Source: Sinonovacula constricta (taxonomy: Eukaryota > Mollusca > Bivalvia > Cardiida > Solecurtidae). From it: a stretch of DNA of 64,000 nt. Made by a program: the position numbers and the translations under genes. Position 1 is the first letter of the stretch. Each line of letters opens with the position of its first letter. The notes under the pieces were generated by a model that did not search any database, was not told where the DNA came from, and worked only from the letters and a program-made list of their open reading frames with translations. Below, one piece after another: positions 35,920 through 48,629 of the stretch. Where the stretch lies: positions 62,164,911 to 62,228,910 of the forward strand of contig CM017557.1 of assembly GCA_007844125.1 (NCBI GenBank). Direction: 5' to 3'.

Positions 35920-36215
35920 TCGTACTGATCCGAGCTGCCATCTTTGTTTTGACTTCTGTCACAGAAGTAGTCCCATTTAAGGAAAAAGCCGAGGTGATCC
36001 GACTACCTACATACATCCGAGAGATGATTTCTGAATTATCCGTGGTTGCTGTAGTCCGCTGTCGGAACGAAGATGTTCACAAGGTCGATATTTCAATGAA
36101 GGAAGACAAGACGCTTTCGGCAGTTCTACCGCAGGCTAATGCATTATTTGAATTTGAGTATTATTTTGTTATATTCCCTGCCAAATTCGTAACTAGACGC
36201 TTTAGTACTGGCTGA
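35920..36215 (+). pseudogene. Coding-like segment, unknown gene (possible exon)
   Basis: After an acceptor-like TGACTTCTGTCACAG (ends about 35965) the frame reads VVPFKEKAEVIRLPTYIREM, then ISELSVVAVVRCRNEDVHKV and MKEDKTLSAVLPQ. It then turns hydrophobic and AT-rich. GC content and residue balance are clearly more coding-like than elsewhere in the window. No ATG, consensus donor or family was recognised. It may form one relic with the next frame at 36570-36875. Confidence 0.3.
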
Positions 36216-36569
36216 TTCAACTTTAGGTAATTTCGCCTCATAATTATGTATAATGTGTGTACATGTACGAGTTATTGCTCCAAGTATTATATATTTATTC
36301 ATATTTGTGTGTCCTGATGGCTCGCTATGAATGTGTTTGTGAATTGAAACTTAATCTGATTTTGTAATTCTAATCGTTTTTATGCACGAAACTTGAAAAA
36401 TATATTTTGACTGTTGAGATAGTCCTATTAACTGCAGTCATACTTGAAGATAGTCTTATATGCAGTTAAACTAGATAAGAAAGTTGTACGCACAATCAAT
36501 CATTATATTTCTGAAACAAAATAATATATAATCTACAGATTATTCCTTTAATTTTATGACTTCTAGTAG

Positions 36570-36875
36570 TGTGAACACGCGATAGCTGCGATTGATAAAA
36601 TCACAGACCGGATATTGGAAGGTCTGCGTGATATGCATGTACAACCTGCCTCCACATCCATGCCACAAAAAATGGAACTAACTAAGTGGTAGGAAGATAT
36701 TGTCGGAATCTCTTACTACCATGGTAGTTTCTTAACCCGAAAAAAAGATAAAAAAAAGAGACGTCTCATTGCTGACTTCACGGATAGTAACCTTGCCTGC
36801 ATTCGTATAAAAGACTTATATTTTACTGTGTGCTTGAAAAATTCTGAATTATTATATAATATAGATTTATGCTAG
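36570..36875 (+). pseudogene. Coding-like frame with one internal stop
   Basis: A 102-codon stretch between TAG codons, broken by one in-frame TAG at 36690-36692. It reads CEHAIAAIDKITDRILEGLR, then PQKMELTKW, then after the stop DIVGISYYHGSFLTRKKDK and RRLIADFTDSNLACIRIKDL. The amphipathic start and charged residues look like real protein, and the single stop suggests a young pseudogene or a missed intron. No family was recognised. Confidence 0.3.
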
Positions 36876-37562
36876 CATGATAGTACAATTAGATGGAGTA
36901 TGACTGGTGCATTCTCCCCGTGAACAAAGTTTAAATAATTTTTATCCTGGAATATTGGCAGAATTACAAAATATTTTTCGTCTGTTTAAAGAAAATCGCC
37001 CATATTAATATAACAAATCGATTACGAATTTTGATTGGCTTAGCGGATTATTATTATGACTAGCGGACAGAGTGGAGGCTCGACTGTCTACTCGTCAATT
37101 GTCGGAAATTGGTCGGAAATATTTTTGATCAAATAAATATTTAAAATCTTAAAATATAAAATTGAAGACCAAATGATTAATCATCTAAGGTTTGTCCCAC
37201 ACTCAATTTTAAAATTATAACACGTCTAAAATGGTTTTAATCAGGAAATGATTAAGTTTGATAACAGTTGGCCGGAATGGAAAATTAAAATAGAACCTTT
37301 GAAGTCAGGAACACTTTGAAAGACAATTGACATTAACACTGAACTGTTTAAATATTAAAATATAAGGACAAATTGAATGTACATAGTACAACAAAATCGA
37401 TTACTTTATAACGAACTGCAATCACATACAGTTAATTACATTATTCTTTGTAACCTTTACAATGTTTTGGTATCATTTTTTCAAGCACTCTTCTTTGTAT
37501 TAGAAACACAATATTGTTCTCCTGAGTTCTTACAAGTAAATGTGTTCTGTAAACTATCTTAC
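36876..37562. other. AT-rich stretch, nothing recognised
   Basis: One 92-residue plus-strand frame (37377-37655) overlaps the candidate minus-strand exon and has no motif. Confidence 0.4.
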
Positions 37563-37625
37563 GACATGGTTTCCTTTTCTTGTGGTCTTCCACCGACCAC
37601 GCTTGCAGAGTATGCAAGCCGCCAT
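37563..37625 (-). CDS. Candidate first exon, unknown gene
   Basis: On the minus strand, CCAATATGGCGGCTTGC places a TISU/YY1-like start context (consensus SAASATGGCGGC, one mismatch) at an ATG. The 21-codon frame (MAACILCKRGRWKTTRKGNH plus V) ends at 37563, directly before the donor GTAAGA. Exon length is a multiple of three. A CRE-like and an E-box motif lie within 50 bases upstream. No downstream exon was identified and the peptide was not recognised. Confidence 0.25.
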
Positions 37626-37671
37626 ATTGGTCAAATAATTACGTCACAGTATTAAACAAACCCTCACGTGA
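37626..37671 (-). promoter_or_regulatory. Candidate promoter motifs upstream of minus-strand exon
   Basis: In minus-strand order: TCACGTGA (37664-37671, E-box), GTGACGTAA (37639-37647, CRE/ATF-like) and CCAAT (37626-37630) directly before the ATG. TATA is not obvious, as usual for TISU-type promoters. These are motif matches only. Confidence 0.25.
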
Positions 37672-38552
37672 CAAAATATTACTAAGAAATAAACATAACG
37701 AAAAGAAAGAATGCAAGAGTTGCTTCGGGTTTATTACGTGTATTACCGGACATTGGTCGATATTTATCGATTCATTAGGGCCCCGTTATCCATAAGTACT
37801 TAAATACTTGAGTTTGTATTATACAGTTCTATAGTCCAGGGAAATTGTATGTGCAATTACAGTAAAGTTAATTGTATCTGTCTTCTGAGATTGAGGTGGC
37901 AGGTTGCAAGAGTTCGTGATACAGAGAGGTTCAGCAGCCAACGCAAGATTTCCGCCATGTCAACGGCAGAAGCGTATGAGGGTTAACTGAATTCTCGAAT
38001 ATTTTCCGTCATTTTCACAAAATGTTGCTGACAGCACAAGATCCAATAGCAGCTTATTTAAACATTTAATATTAATTCAATCTGTAGAAAGAGACAAAGT
38101 TTAAGTTTAAACAATTATATGCAGTGTATAGGCCAATCAAACTAATCGTTGAATGTTATCGAACAAAAATATACTTAATTTTGCAGAGGGTTTTAACTTT
38201 TTAGAGAATCTTTATTTGTTTTATTCTAGTAACCACTAGGGTCTTAAAATGAGAAATCGAACATTTTTGACATAATGTCGTATTTTTTCTTCTGATGAGC
38301 TGAAGTGTGATTTAACAATGGGTGTAGGAGTAATTATCGGAAAATAGAAACAACATGCAGTTAGTCAAGCAAAATAAATTAATCGAAAACGAATTACAAG
38401 TGAGTACAGATATAACATAAACGTGTCCATAGAATAAAATATTGTTATTATTTCCTTAAATTTTATTTACCTGTTGCATCAGAGTTAAGTCTAAATTGGA
38501 TATGCATATTTATATTAAATGAACCGCTCTTATAATTTTAATGAAGTTTGTT
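37672..38552. other. AT-rich stretch, nothing recognised
   Basis: No coding frame or repeat match was noticed before the 36-bp array. Confidence 0.45.
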
Positions 38553-38711
38553 GTTTCAATGAAGGTTATTAAAATGACTTGTTGACGTGTTTCAATGAAG
38601 GTTATTAAAATGACTTGTTGACGTGTTTCAATGAAGGTTATTAAAATGACTTGTTGACGTGTTTCAATGAAGGTTATTAAAATGACTTGTTGACGTGTTT
38701 CAATGAAGGTT
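38553..38711 (+). repeat. 36-bp tandem repeat, 4.4 copies
   Basis: GTTTCAATGAAGGTTATTAA starts at 38553, 38589, 38625, 38661 and 38697. Complete units appear identical, so the array is young. Because 36 is divisible by three, the minus strand shows a 12-residue repeat (QVILITFIETRQ) in a 79-codon frame. This is a by-product of the array. Confidence 0.97.
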
Positions 38712-40016
38712 GTTAGTGAGGGCATCCTTTTTGCTGAGTTTATTCTCAACAGATGCTCGTTTTTATAATATTACATGTGGTGACAATCCAGATCTTAATT
38801 AAACACTTTCACGATGGTAAAGCCCAAATAAACAGCGACATTTTGCGTCTTTAAATTAAAACGCCAGCTAAGTATGTCTGCATATAAAGAATCAATAATA
38901 ATTGGGAACTGATTTCACTGAAGAAATATGTATTCGAACACTAAATATATTTGTAAAATTCATTTGTTTTCAGAAACCATTTTCATTTTTATAAATCTAA
39001 ATCAAATTTCTCGAATTCCTTTGCAAGTAACGAATCTCAAGTCACTTTGTCACTTCCTAACAATATTCATGGGATTTCCTCAAGGACAAAAGTCTTTAAA
39101 TTCATCTTGCACGGTGATTCGTATATATTAAGGAAATATCATTGTGTCTCTTCTGTACGCGAGCAAGCTGAGCGAGCAATCTTTACTAAAGACAATCATA
39201 CATTTCAATCATGACGTGTTGTAAATGTTTTCGGTTGTCTTTTTTTTCGACCAGCATGTGCAAATTATGTTTTATCATAAAGGTTCGTTCAGGCCTTGAT
39301 GACATTTTATTTTGTTAAAAAGTTTTTAGCTTACATGGATAGACCAATGTGCTTTAAATACAACTCGTTAACCAGACACATGCATTAATGCCGCGGAGTA
39401 GCATTAATGCGGAATGTAAAAGAGCTATTACCCGACCATAAAATTTCAGATATATAAAACAATTAAAAATTTCCAACTTTAATTGAGTCCATGTCAATGA
39501 AAGTTTCGAAAAATAATTATATTCGCAACTTACAATAATTAATTTACATGCTTCCAATTTGTTAAGTGTTTTACCATATTCTAGTTTTTAACGGGTTTAT
39601 GTTTCATTTTATAAATGTGTCGTCAACTAATTTTAGAAGTTTGCATGATGATCACAATAGACATCGTAAACATTTGCTTTTCAATACGACACAATATGTT
39701 TTGACAGCATATACAATATATAGCATCTGTGTTGATAGAGAGCATAAATATTATTTTCATTGTACAGTCAAGATCGGATTTCACGAAAACGAAGAACTGT
39801 CAGAGCTATTTCAACGAAAGATAATAGATGGTTTTAAACTTAAAAAGTCGGCGATATTTAACACCGTTTTAATAGGCTTTATTTGATTCTTTTAATAATT
39901 TTTGCAAAACACTAGAAGCATGATGTAGCATTCCTTGCTTATTTAACATTTTGCAATCTAAATTATAAAATTAAGGAAACGTTGATGCAGTGCACCAAAG
40001 TCGCCGGAAATAATAT
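38712..40016. other. AT-rich stretch, one long unrecognised frame
   Basis: The frame at 39566-39886 (106 codons, no ATG at its start) ends in a somewhat coding-like NEELSELFQRKIIDGFKLKK. No motif, splice context or family was recognised, and AT bias can explain it. Confidence 0.35.
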
Positions 40017-40050
40017 ATCAGAAATAATATATCAGAAATAATATATCAGA
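40010..40050 (+). repeat. Short 16-bp tandem repeat, 3 copies
   Basis: AAATAATATATCAGA is repeated three times in direct succession. Confidence 0.9.
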
Positions 40051-40960
40051 AAGCTACGCATATTTAGCATGGAAACATTTAGCACCACTTCATTTGCTAT
40101 TGTGGAATACAAATGTTTCAAAAAGCTTATGCTGTTAAATGAGAAAATGTGTAAGTGTGAATACCACTTTTTAATTCCAATGGCAACATAACAATATCGG
40201 TGAACATAACCCACTCAACAAATGCTGTACAAAGAATCTTACTAATAACTACTAATAATCATCGTACCTTTTTGAAATAGTACGAAGTCACCAAAATCTG
40301 CTTTAGCGCGAGAAATCTTTACAAAACGGACCAAAAACATAGAATTTATATTACCTATTTACTTTTTCGCAATATGTCTCCAAAAGCAATATTGTTCAAT
40401 ACAAAAAGTAAAGCCTTATACTTTAAATCTTAACAAATCTTAAATGCCGAGCAAATATTCTATCAACGTGTTCAAGCAAATGTGTTTGATAATTAGTGCA
40501 GTCTGTCAAATCTAAACCAAACACACATTCAACTAATTGTTATAATATTCACTGAGCTGTTATCGCGCGATTCGCCCCAAAAGCCTTTTGGATGTAAAAT
40601 AGAGACCAAAACTGCGATTACTGAATATTAAAAAAGAAAACATTTAATCTTTTATAAATGCTTAACAATGAATATGGCACTGAGGGGGTGATTACACTAA
40701 ATAGAGAACAAACTTATTTAGTGGCGTCCAACCTGAAGAGATTGTGAAGAGGTTGTGGTCGTATAAGTGCAGTCCTAAAATTTGAAAATAAGAATTCGAT
40801 AATCGATATGCGTAAAAAGTTTTCTTATAACCTTTTCATACGCTTATATTTGTTTATATAGTAGTACTTTAGAAGAGAAAAGAAACAGAACACTTTAGTA
40901 TAAATTGTAACAGCTGATATAGTATAATAATTTCCGTTTAAAAATACGATCGCTTCTTAA
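40051..40960. other. AT-rich stretch, no supported gene
   Basis: A short plus-strand frame near 40730 (GVQPEEIVKRLWSYKCSPKI) looks mildly coding-like but is only about 27 codons long and unsupported. Confidence 0.35.
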
Positions 40961-41000
40961 AAGTGACGTCACCGCATTTTCAAAACTAATTATAAATAGA
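40961..41000 (+). promoter_or_regulatory. Candidate core promoter: CRE plus TATA box
   Basis: A perfect palindromic CRE, TGACGTCA (40964-40971), lies 20 bases before TATAAATA (40991-40998), followed by GC-rich GAGGGTCGCCG. No downstream coding exon was identified, so the element could belong to a transposon or be fortuitous. Confidence 0.2.
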
Positions 41001-41454
41001 GGGTCGCCGTTCTGGCCGACCAAAAAAAAAAGTTATTCTTGACAGATATTTAATTTGCACAAAGCATTTTCCATGTGGGACCGAGGGGCCGGCAGTATAA
41101 ACCAACTTTTTGTGGTGTGGGGGATCTTCTATCTGTCTTGTAGTATGTCTTGAGTGCAAACGATACATAAGTTAAGCATTTCATTTATTTTATAATAGTT
41201 AATTGATTATCTCCATAATAAACCTGTCTGTGTCGATTCGATGCTCTCAACTTAACCAATATTACATCGCATCTTATCTTGGAGATTTATGCTATAAAGA
41301 GTAAGTATGCCCAAATGCTTGTGATTTATTCTTTTTATATGACAGTATACATTCTAATAAGATAAAACTTTAACTATTAGCCCAATGTTGCAATTGTGAT
41401 ACTATTTATATGTTGTTTTATTTAACAAAGCACTGAAAATCACCGCCGAACTGA

Positions 41455-41580
41455 AGGTCCTTAAAGAGACACGTAGTGGGTCGGTAACTATACACGGACA
41501 TTGGCTTGGTGTTTTTCCCCACTAAAGTAGCTGGTCGTCGTGATAATGACCGTATATGTGTTAATGCGATGTTGTTGTTG
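41455..41580 (+). mobile_element. SINE 3' tail fragment, S2-like
   Basis: TAGCTGGTCGTCGTGATAAT then GACCGTATATGTG, ending in GTTGTTGTTGTTTG, follows the S1/S2 tail order (AGCTGGACGTC, ATAATGATC). The head is missing and divergence is high. Confidence 0.4.
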
Positions 41581-41754
41581 TTTGTTGTTTGTTTGTTTAT
41601 TATTTTTTTTTTTTAAGAAATTAACACTAAACATACAGTAAAACAGGGACACAAATCACCATTATTATAGACACTGAATACTAAATTCGCAAGATATTTA
41701 AGAAAAGAAAAATATCATTGTACAAACTTTGGTTTGTTGGTTATGTTGATCATC

Positions 41755-41990
41755 GCAGTGTTATTTCAGTTACTTGGACCGGGTGTCCCAAGCAGATATA
41801 GGTCTGACTTTACCATTTATAAATAATACATGCTACATCACACAGTCTCATTATCCTGGCACCGTGCCAATCAGTAGCCATGGATTTTAACCACTTAAAT
41901 TCTTGTAATGACATTGGTATGTCGTGGCCCGATACATATATCGGGGCTCCCGCACCTGAAGCTCTTCTAATTGCTCTACAATGTCTTGTA
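41755..41990 (-). mobile_element. SINE family S4, diverged copy
   Basis: On the minus strand, GGTGCCAGGATAATGAGACT, then TGTGATGTAGCATG and CCTATATCTGCTTGGGAC, aligns in order with GGTGTCAGGATAATGTGACT and ACTATATCTGCTTCAAG in the S4 copy at 60742-61050. The tRNA-like head is not convincing. Confidence 0.6.
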
Positions 41991-44026
41991 TTACAACAAA
42001 AATATTTTAATAATAAATTACATATTTTAAAATAACGTACTTATTATTTGAATTCTACGATTTCAAATTGTATGATTTCCTTATGGCAGCAACTACGAAA
42101 AAGACGATTTAGCTGTTTCAGAATTGAGATTTTGAAATTGTTAAAATAGAAGTAAAAGCTCTCAATGATTTTTGTTTTTCTTTAACTGTTTCTCTATCTT
42201 CAAATACTAAATATTGCAAATAAAAGAAGATATCGCATTCGACTTTATGGATAAGCTGACAATTCAGATTTTACCTGATCAATTAACTCATAATGAAGTT
42301 CTCATTTGCAGTGAAATCTTAATTGGCTGAATTAATGAGTCATTTTATACACGTCTGAATATTATTAAATCAATATTAATTGCGGACAGGAAACAAAATT
42401 CAATGAAGAAAATGTCTGCTATTTCTTCTGTGTTTTCGATTGTTCGCGCGGATCTTTCATTTTTATTGTTCTGTTCGGTTTGTTTTGAAATTCAATACAA
42501 GTACACTTTTTTGTTATTTTAAATATTTTTGAAAAAAAAAAACACGTCATTGTTTTGTTGCATTAAGAGATAACAGCAAGATAAGAAATGACCCCGTCGT
42601 TGTTTTGTTTCTAATGATACTGTATTGCATTTGCTGCTTATCGGACAGATTGTTTAAGCAATAAAGAACGCGGTATTTAACTACATGGGATACATTTAAA
42701 TTTCGAATGAATGATATCTTGTTCGGTAATGAAAATGGGTTACAGACTAGGAAAAGCTATCTGGTCCATTAAATAATCATGCTCCCTGCATTCTCGGCAT
42801 TATGTCATACATCAGGTCTCATAACAGATACTGAACTTTAAACAATCATATTTTTTTCCAAGTTGCAAAATACCGATTATTATTTAAATTATTTTTTTAA
42901 AAAGTTAAAAAATGACCATATATAGAAAAACGCACGTTTGCGGCATTGACTTAAAACGATCTGGTTTACACCTTTACACCAGTTTGTATAAAACATATAC
43001 ACAAATATTGTATGTATTAGCCACTGCTTTGTACGTAGCAATGTTATGAAATCTGTTGCTTAAAAAGCAGTTCATTTGAGTTTTTACTCAATATCAAAAA
43101 ACTGTAAGATGTCGTGCCGATAGCACATTATATTATTGCAACGAAACTGAACAGTTTCCAAATTTATAAATCAGTTCCGGATACAGAATTATAAGTGTTC
43201 GTCCCTGTCATCAATTAAAATGTTCGATATGTAAACTAATTCTATTCGTTATATTAAAATGTATTTTGACATTACTTATTTGTTATTTGTCACGACTAAA
43301 AATGTATTCGTCATGATAGGAATCTGTCCATCTATTCATAAAAACAAGTGTATGCGGACGGTAACATTAAATATTTGTTTTTAAACAATGTTAGAATATA
43401 AATAATGCTACTGAATGAAAGTAATCTTTTTATTTAATAAGTACGACATTCTGCGTTGTCAGCAATTCGGAAAACGTTCGACATTCTGCCTCGTCAATCG
43501 ATAATGTCTTGATTAATGTAAACGTTAACAGTGGACGGTAACATAATATCAGCAATTATTTGAGATGTCACAAAAGGCTAAATTCATGCAAGAACAGTAA
43601 TTTTGGGCGCAGGGGATTAGAACATTGGTCCTGTCTGCGAAATACCAAAGGGTTACTATATAATATTTAAGAGACATGGGAAAGGTAAGAAATATCTCGG
43701 TCGAAGTAAAAAATGTATATTTTTTATTTGTTTAAACTAAAAGATAACTTGTGGTTAATGAGATATGATTGTGATATTCTGTCATGGTATAAATTCATGT
43801 TTCACTAAATTTAATATATAAATAAAGAGTATAGATGGTTTTGGAAATGTTTATTGGGTGACGACACAGCTTTAAAAGCAGTGGCATTTCAACCGAAATA
43901 ATTATTCTATTTCTGCGGTTACAAAACATGTAACATTTACATTTAAATTATGTGCTGTTTATTTTGTTTCTTTCAAAAAGGCTTCAACGCAAACAATACA
44001 TGCGCTAACCATACGTAACTCTCACC

Positions 44027-44027
<1 letters not shown>
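41991..44027. other. AT-rich stretch, nothing recognised
   Basis: No frame of 60 codons or more. Short imperfect direct repeats at 43443 and 43478 (CGACATTCTGC) were seen and judged minor. Confidence 0.45.
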
Positions 44028-44085
<58 letters not shown>

Positions 44086-44114
44086 ATTATTATTATTATT
44101 ATTATAATTATTAC
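44028..44114 (+). repeat. (ATT)n microsatellite
   Basis: About 26 ATT units with two ATAATT interruptions near 44082 and 44105. It could be a retroelement tail, but no body was recognised on either side. Confidence 0.97.
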
Positions 44115-45969
44115 AGTTCACACCAACCTCAAATGCTCGCAAACAAAGATGCACATGTTATTTTGTGATTATATGCCATGAGTTCAACTTGTGATATACT
44201 CCGACCCCTGCTTATGTTAACAAACCGTTTATAACCTTCTCTATTATCGTGTTTAAAGTAAAGCTCTTGGGAGATACAAGTCTACGGAAAACATTACAGC
44301 TATGTCTGTAACGTGCTAAAACACGTTATTTTTCTGTGAAAGTGTTTCAGGAAACATAGGCTCATTACAATGCCTATTTACTAAAAAAAGCAACGCCACT
44401 ATGTTAGATGCCAACATAATTTTTGAAATCGCCTTATTCTTAAATTTCATTAATAAAAAAGGTAGTTCTTGTACTTAAGAAAAATATTTACTTTTCGCAT
44501 TACGTTATGATATCATGTTCCATCACCTGTTAATAACGTGATCTTTTTAATGAAAAAAAGTGTGTGGTACTTCTGATAGTATACAAAAATCGACGTAAAC
44601 TAGCTGTGAATTGTGAGCCATTTTCTTTAAATAATCATAGAAATGCAAACGGAAGCTTGGTTTACAAATCTCCTTGATAAAATTTTGATTTTTTTCTCGC
44701 AGAAGACAATATATATATACTTTCTAGTTATTACTGAAAAGATTCAAACGAAAATTCGTTAATGGAACCACGATGTCTGAAGCATTTAGGTTTTCCGTAC
44801 TAAGACATAATGCATCTCACAGACCGGATGTTGTGACAATTTGTCCAAATTTCATTAAGAATAATGCTTTTATAACAAATATCCCTTTTCAAACTTTGAA
44901 AGGTGAATGCTACGCATACAGATCAAAAATATTTTTTTCACACACGAAAAAAAAAGAACATTTTAAACCCTATTATTTTGATATGCAGAATGACAGGCTT
45001 AGAGTCACCATGCCATACAAAAAAAAAAACAAACAAAAAAAAACAACACTTCCCAAACGATAGGACATTTATAAAAAATAATTGATACTTCTTAATGATT
45101 AAAGGGCGATTATCGAGTTTGAGTGCCGTGGATAATGCAATATTGGGCGGTAATCTTTCACAAAAAGCAAACTGATTTTTTTAAAAGATTTAAAATGAAA
45201 CTACTTTCTTTATTGGATTTCGTTAGATACCACGGGAGTAAGTTCACATTTTAACTGATAATTAATTTAAAATGTTGAGCCTTATTAAAGAAGCAAACGA
45301 TAAATTATAAAAATACCAATTAAAAATGACAACCCGCTTGCTATTTTAGCATTGTTCTATCGTTGACGTTACAAATTATCTGTAAACACAAATGCGCAGA
45401 ACAGTGACATTTATTCGCCAGAGAGTCCTCAAAGCCTAATACACCAAAGACAGACATCTTTCGATTCTCTTCACCCAGTCTAGGCATGGTCGTAACTGGG
45501 GCAGCTGGACGTAAAGCAGGATTCAATAATCAGTCATGATGCGAACATGTTTTGAGAGGTGTAATATTCAGCAAACAAGGAATTCAAGGTATTAAACAAC
45601 AACAAGACAAAACGAAGGATTCTCACACGCAAGTCACAGCTTTGTATTTTACAAGGGTGATTGTAATTGCATCAGACTTCGTTTTAAGTCAACTTTGATT
45701 ACGTGCATAAACTAATCTTAATAATGAGTTAATTTATGAGCATTTTGGGTAAAATAAAATATTTTAAGTTTTTTTTCTTTTTGAAAAGAAAAAGATTAAT
45801 TAATAACTAATACACCAGGGAAAAAATCAATATGCAGACGTGTATGGATCGTTCTGTTTTAAGGAAAACAGCCCTGGCATGGTTTTAACAATGAAAATAA
45901 TAAACTTTAAAGTTTGATGACCCTTGAATGCTAAGATTCAAAAAGGTTACTGACTCTTGCTTATATTTA
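44115..45969. other. AT-rich stretch, no supported gene
   Basis: Poly-A patches near 44950-45050 generate Lys-rich frames. A 61-residue minus-strand frame at 45341-45526 (LGEENRKMSVFGVLGFEDSL) is less AT-biased but unrecognised. Confidence 0.35.
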
Positions 45970-46215
45970 TAATAAGAATATATGACAAAGTCCTATGAGC
46001 ATGGCAACATATACCAAACTCCGAAAAGGTACAGAACAAAGGTATTTCACATGCAAGCCAAGCAAAAAGTAAGAAAAAATTTGTGATGAGTCATTTAACG
46101 AAAAGAGCAAACCCGACAGTAACCGCCTTGAAACGGTCAGTCGGCAATATGGACCGACTGGGGTGCTTTAACCGGTTTTACAGAGCCCTAACCTCGCACT
46201 TCCTGACGAGTTTAT
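45970..46215 (+). mobile_element. R640 repeat, 3'-truncated copy
   Basis: It runs from AAGAATATATGACAAAGTCC to CGCACTTCCTGACGAGTTT, with the hairpin core GTCAGTCGG...CCGACTG intact, and then stops abruptly. It is very close to the copy at 12021 over this part. Confidence 0.85.
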
Positions 46216-48629
46216 ATTTATAAGTGATTTTAATATTTACTGATTTAATAAATGGTGATATGAAACCCAACTATTGTTTGCGAAAGGCATTTTCTGGCTG
46301 TTTTCCATGTACACGAAATAATAAAATTTACGTGAGCTCAGTCAACGTATGTCTACATTTTAATTCAAAATATTTATTGACTTTTTACCGAGACGCCATT
46401 TTATTTGCATTAATCTCGACAACTCAATATTTAAGGAATTGAAAAGCAAAGACGCATTTTCTTTTTATGGGTAGGCAGCTTGAATAATTAAATTGTGATG
46501 ATATTCGAGCGGATCTTACTTCGTACGGGGCTGATAATTTCATGATGCAACCGATTTGGCCAGTTGTGCAAGAGATATTCAGACATGAAACGAAAGATGC
46601 GTCAAGAAAACTTGGTTGTCGTGGAATTATTTATTCGCTTTTCGGCAATTTCATTACCATCGGAAAGGGCAGGCCATGTTTTTCGCTGTGTTCAATTAGT
46701 CGGTAATTCAGACATGGATTCAATTATAAACCCGTGATAGAAGTTTTCATTTTAATTGAAGACAAGGTCAGAACGCAAAATCATAATTAGAGGATTGCAT
46801 TTTCATGATGATTAATATATTATTTTTTCTCGATTTAAGCTTTTTATTGATTTTATCTAAAAGGACGACAAAGGGCTGATTTGATTATTGATTGATTGAT
46901 ATCACTTTCTTCTAATAAAATGAGAAACGGATTTTATGTGTTTAAGAACTGGAAATGCCTGTTACCTCAAATCCCTTGATTTTACTGGTGCAAAAATATT
47001 TGTGTGTCTGTTATATTAATCAGACTGACTGTGGTATCGGTTGAAGAATATGTTAATACCACAAAACATATTTTTCTTCCTAAAGTTGCATTATAATTTG
47101 AATAAAACATACACAACCGGAAAAAAGATGTAAAATGATGCTTATTTAGACATGAAAATTGAATATTTTAATTTTGTCTATAGTTGGACATATGCATAGT
47201 AATATACGCATTCCTTTTATGTATCATTTCCTTTTACAACAGTGGTGAAAGTAGGCAAGCTTTACCAGAAAAACTACAGCATGCTTAAAAATGGATCTTA
47301 AAAAACAACAACCGCCGGCAGTAATCGTGACATGAGTTCCATATAAACAACATGAGAAAGATTTAGAAGGACAGTGGAACACCTAAGGTATTTCTGTATC
47401 ATATCATCATATCAACGTTATGCACAATCTCAGATATAGCTGACATATATCGTGCTGAAAAATGCTTAATCGATAGGAAATAAGAGAAAAATACTTCCAA
47501 ATTATAAAATTATTATTTACAATCAGACTCTAAAGACATGCTAATCTAAGGCTTTCTGTTGTTCTGTTGTTCCAACAAAGAAATTTGTTGATGTTGATGA
47601 GATTATGGCGTATTTTTAAAACATAAAACTGCTTTGAATTAATGATGCAGTAAAAATAAAAATACGGGGTCTCACCCAGGTAATTATTCACTTTAGTTGC
47701 ATTTGTCAGCATAATATGGTTTAATTTGTCCTATTTCCTCGCAATTTATACGCACGGGCGTATAGGCGTATGGCAGGTACGCACCTGAAATGGGTAACAA
47801 AAGCTTTATTAACAGTCACTAAGTCACTAAGTCCACGTCTTAAATTAATCTAAGAATGTATTTATACAAAGAGGATTTTTATAGCATTAATGTATTAACG
47901 CTGCTCATAAGCACACATTTTATGTAAAGTTAACAATTGAATTAAATCATGAGGTATAAAGTGTATAATTTACAAAAAAAGTAAGTGCTAACTGCAGAGA
48001 AGTAGACGTTATCCAACACCCTTTCACCATACTTATATGAAATGTGATTTCAAACTGCAGTAAGACAAAAATCAAGTATTAAGCGGAAGTTCTAAATCTA
48101 GATTACTGTACAATTATTGTCAGTTGGCTGTCATATTGTTAATGACACTAAAAACTTGCAAGTGTTAATACTTTAGTTTTCTTTTGTTCATTTAAAAAGA
48201 TATAAACCTGTGTATGCATAAAGACATTTGTCTGTAAACAACTTTTATAGCAAGTCGTCAAAATACTGTGTAATTTAGTTTTTTGTCAATATAGAGATTT
48301 ATTGAAATCTAAATCATAATTTGATATGTACATTTTTTATTCTATCATGCTTACATTAATTCAGCTACGAACATCACACGTATTTAACATACTTTTGTTT
48401 TTGGTTCACTATCACATCTTATAGTAAATGGGACACCATTGATTTAAGTTTTAGCATATTTGTCACACAAGTCAATTTTCGTTTCAGCAATAACAACCCA
48501 AAGTCAAGTGTTCCATCTATTTTCTTATGGTATCTTGAAAGTTACATGGATTTTTGTTTACAGAAAATTATCACTTTTACACATTTAAGTATTGAAGTAT
48601 AAACAGGGCAGTAGCGTTTCTTAAATAAC
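46216..48629. other. AT-rich stretch, nothing recognised
   Basis: The frames at 46224-46442 and 47530-47712 have no motif, splice context or repeat match. Confidence 0.45.

Noticed and set aside
38510..38749. Repetitive 79-residue protein on the minus strand
   Set aside because: It is the translation of the 36-bp tandem repeat with nothing coding around it.
39566..39886. 106-codon frame as a gene
   Set aside because: No ATG at the start, no splice context and no recognised family; AT bias can give frames of this length in 64 kb.
43355..43560. Short direct repeats (CGACATTCTGC, GGACGGTAACAT)
   Set aside because: Each is only about 11-12 bases in low-complexity surroundings, and no wider alignment was seen.
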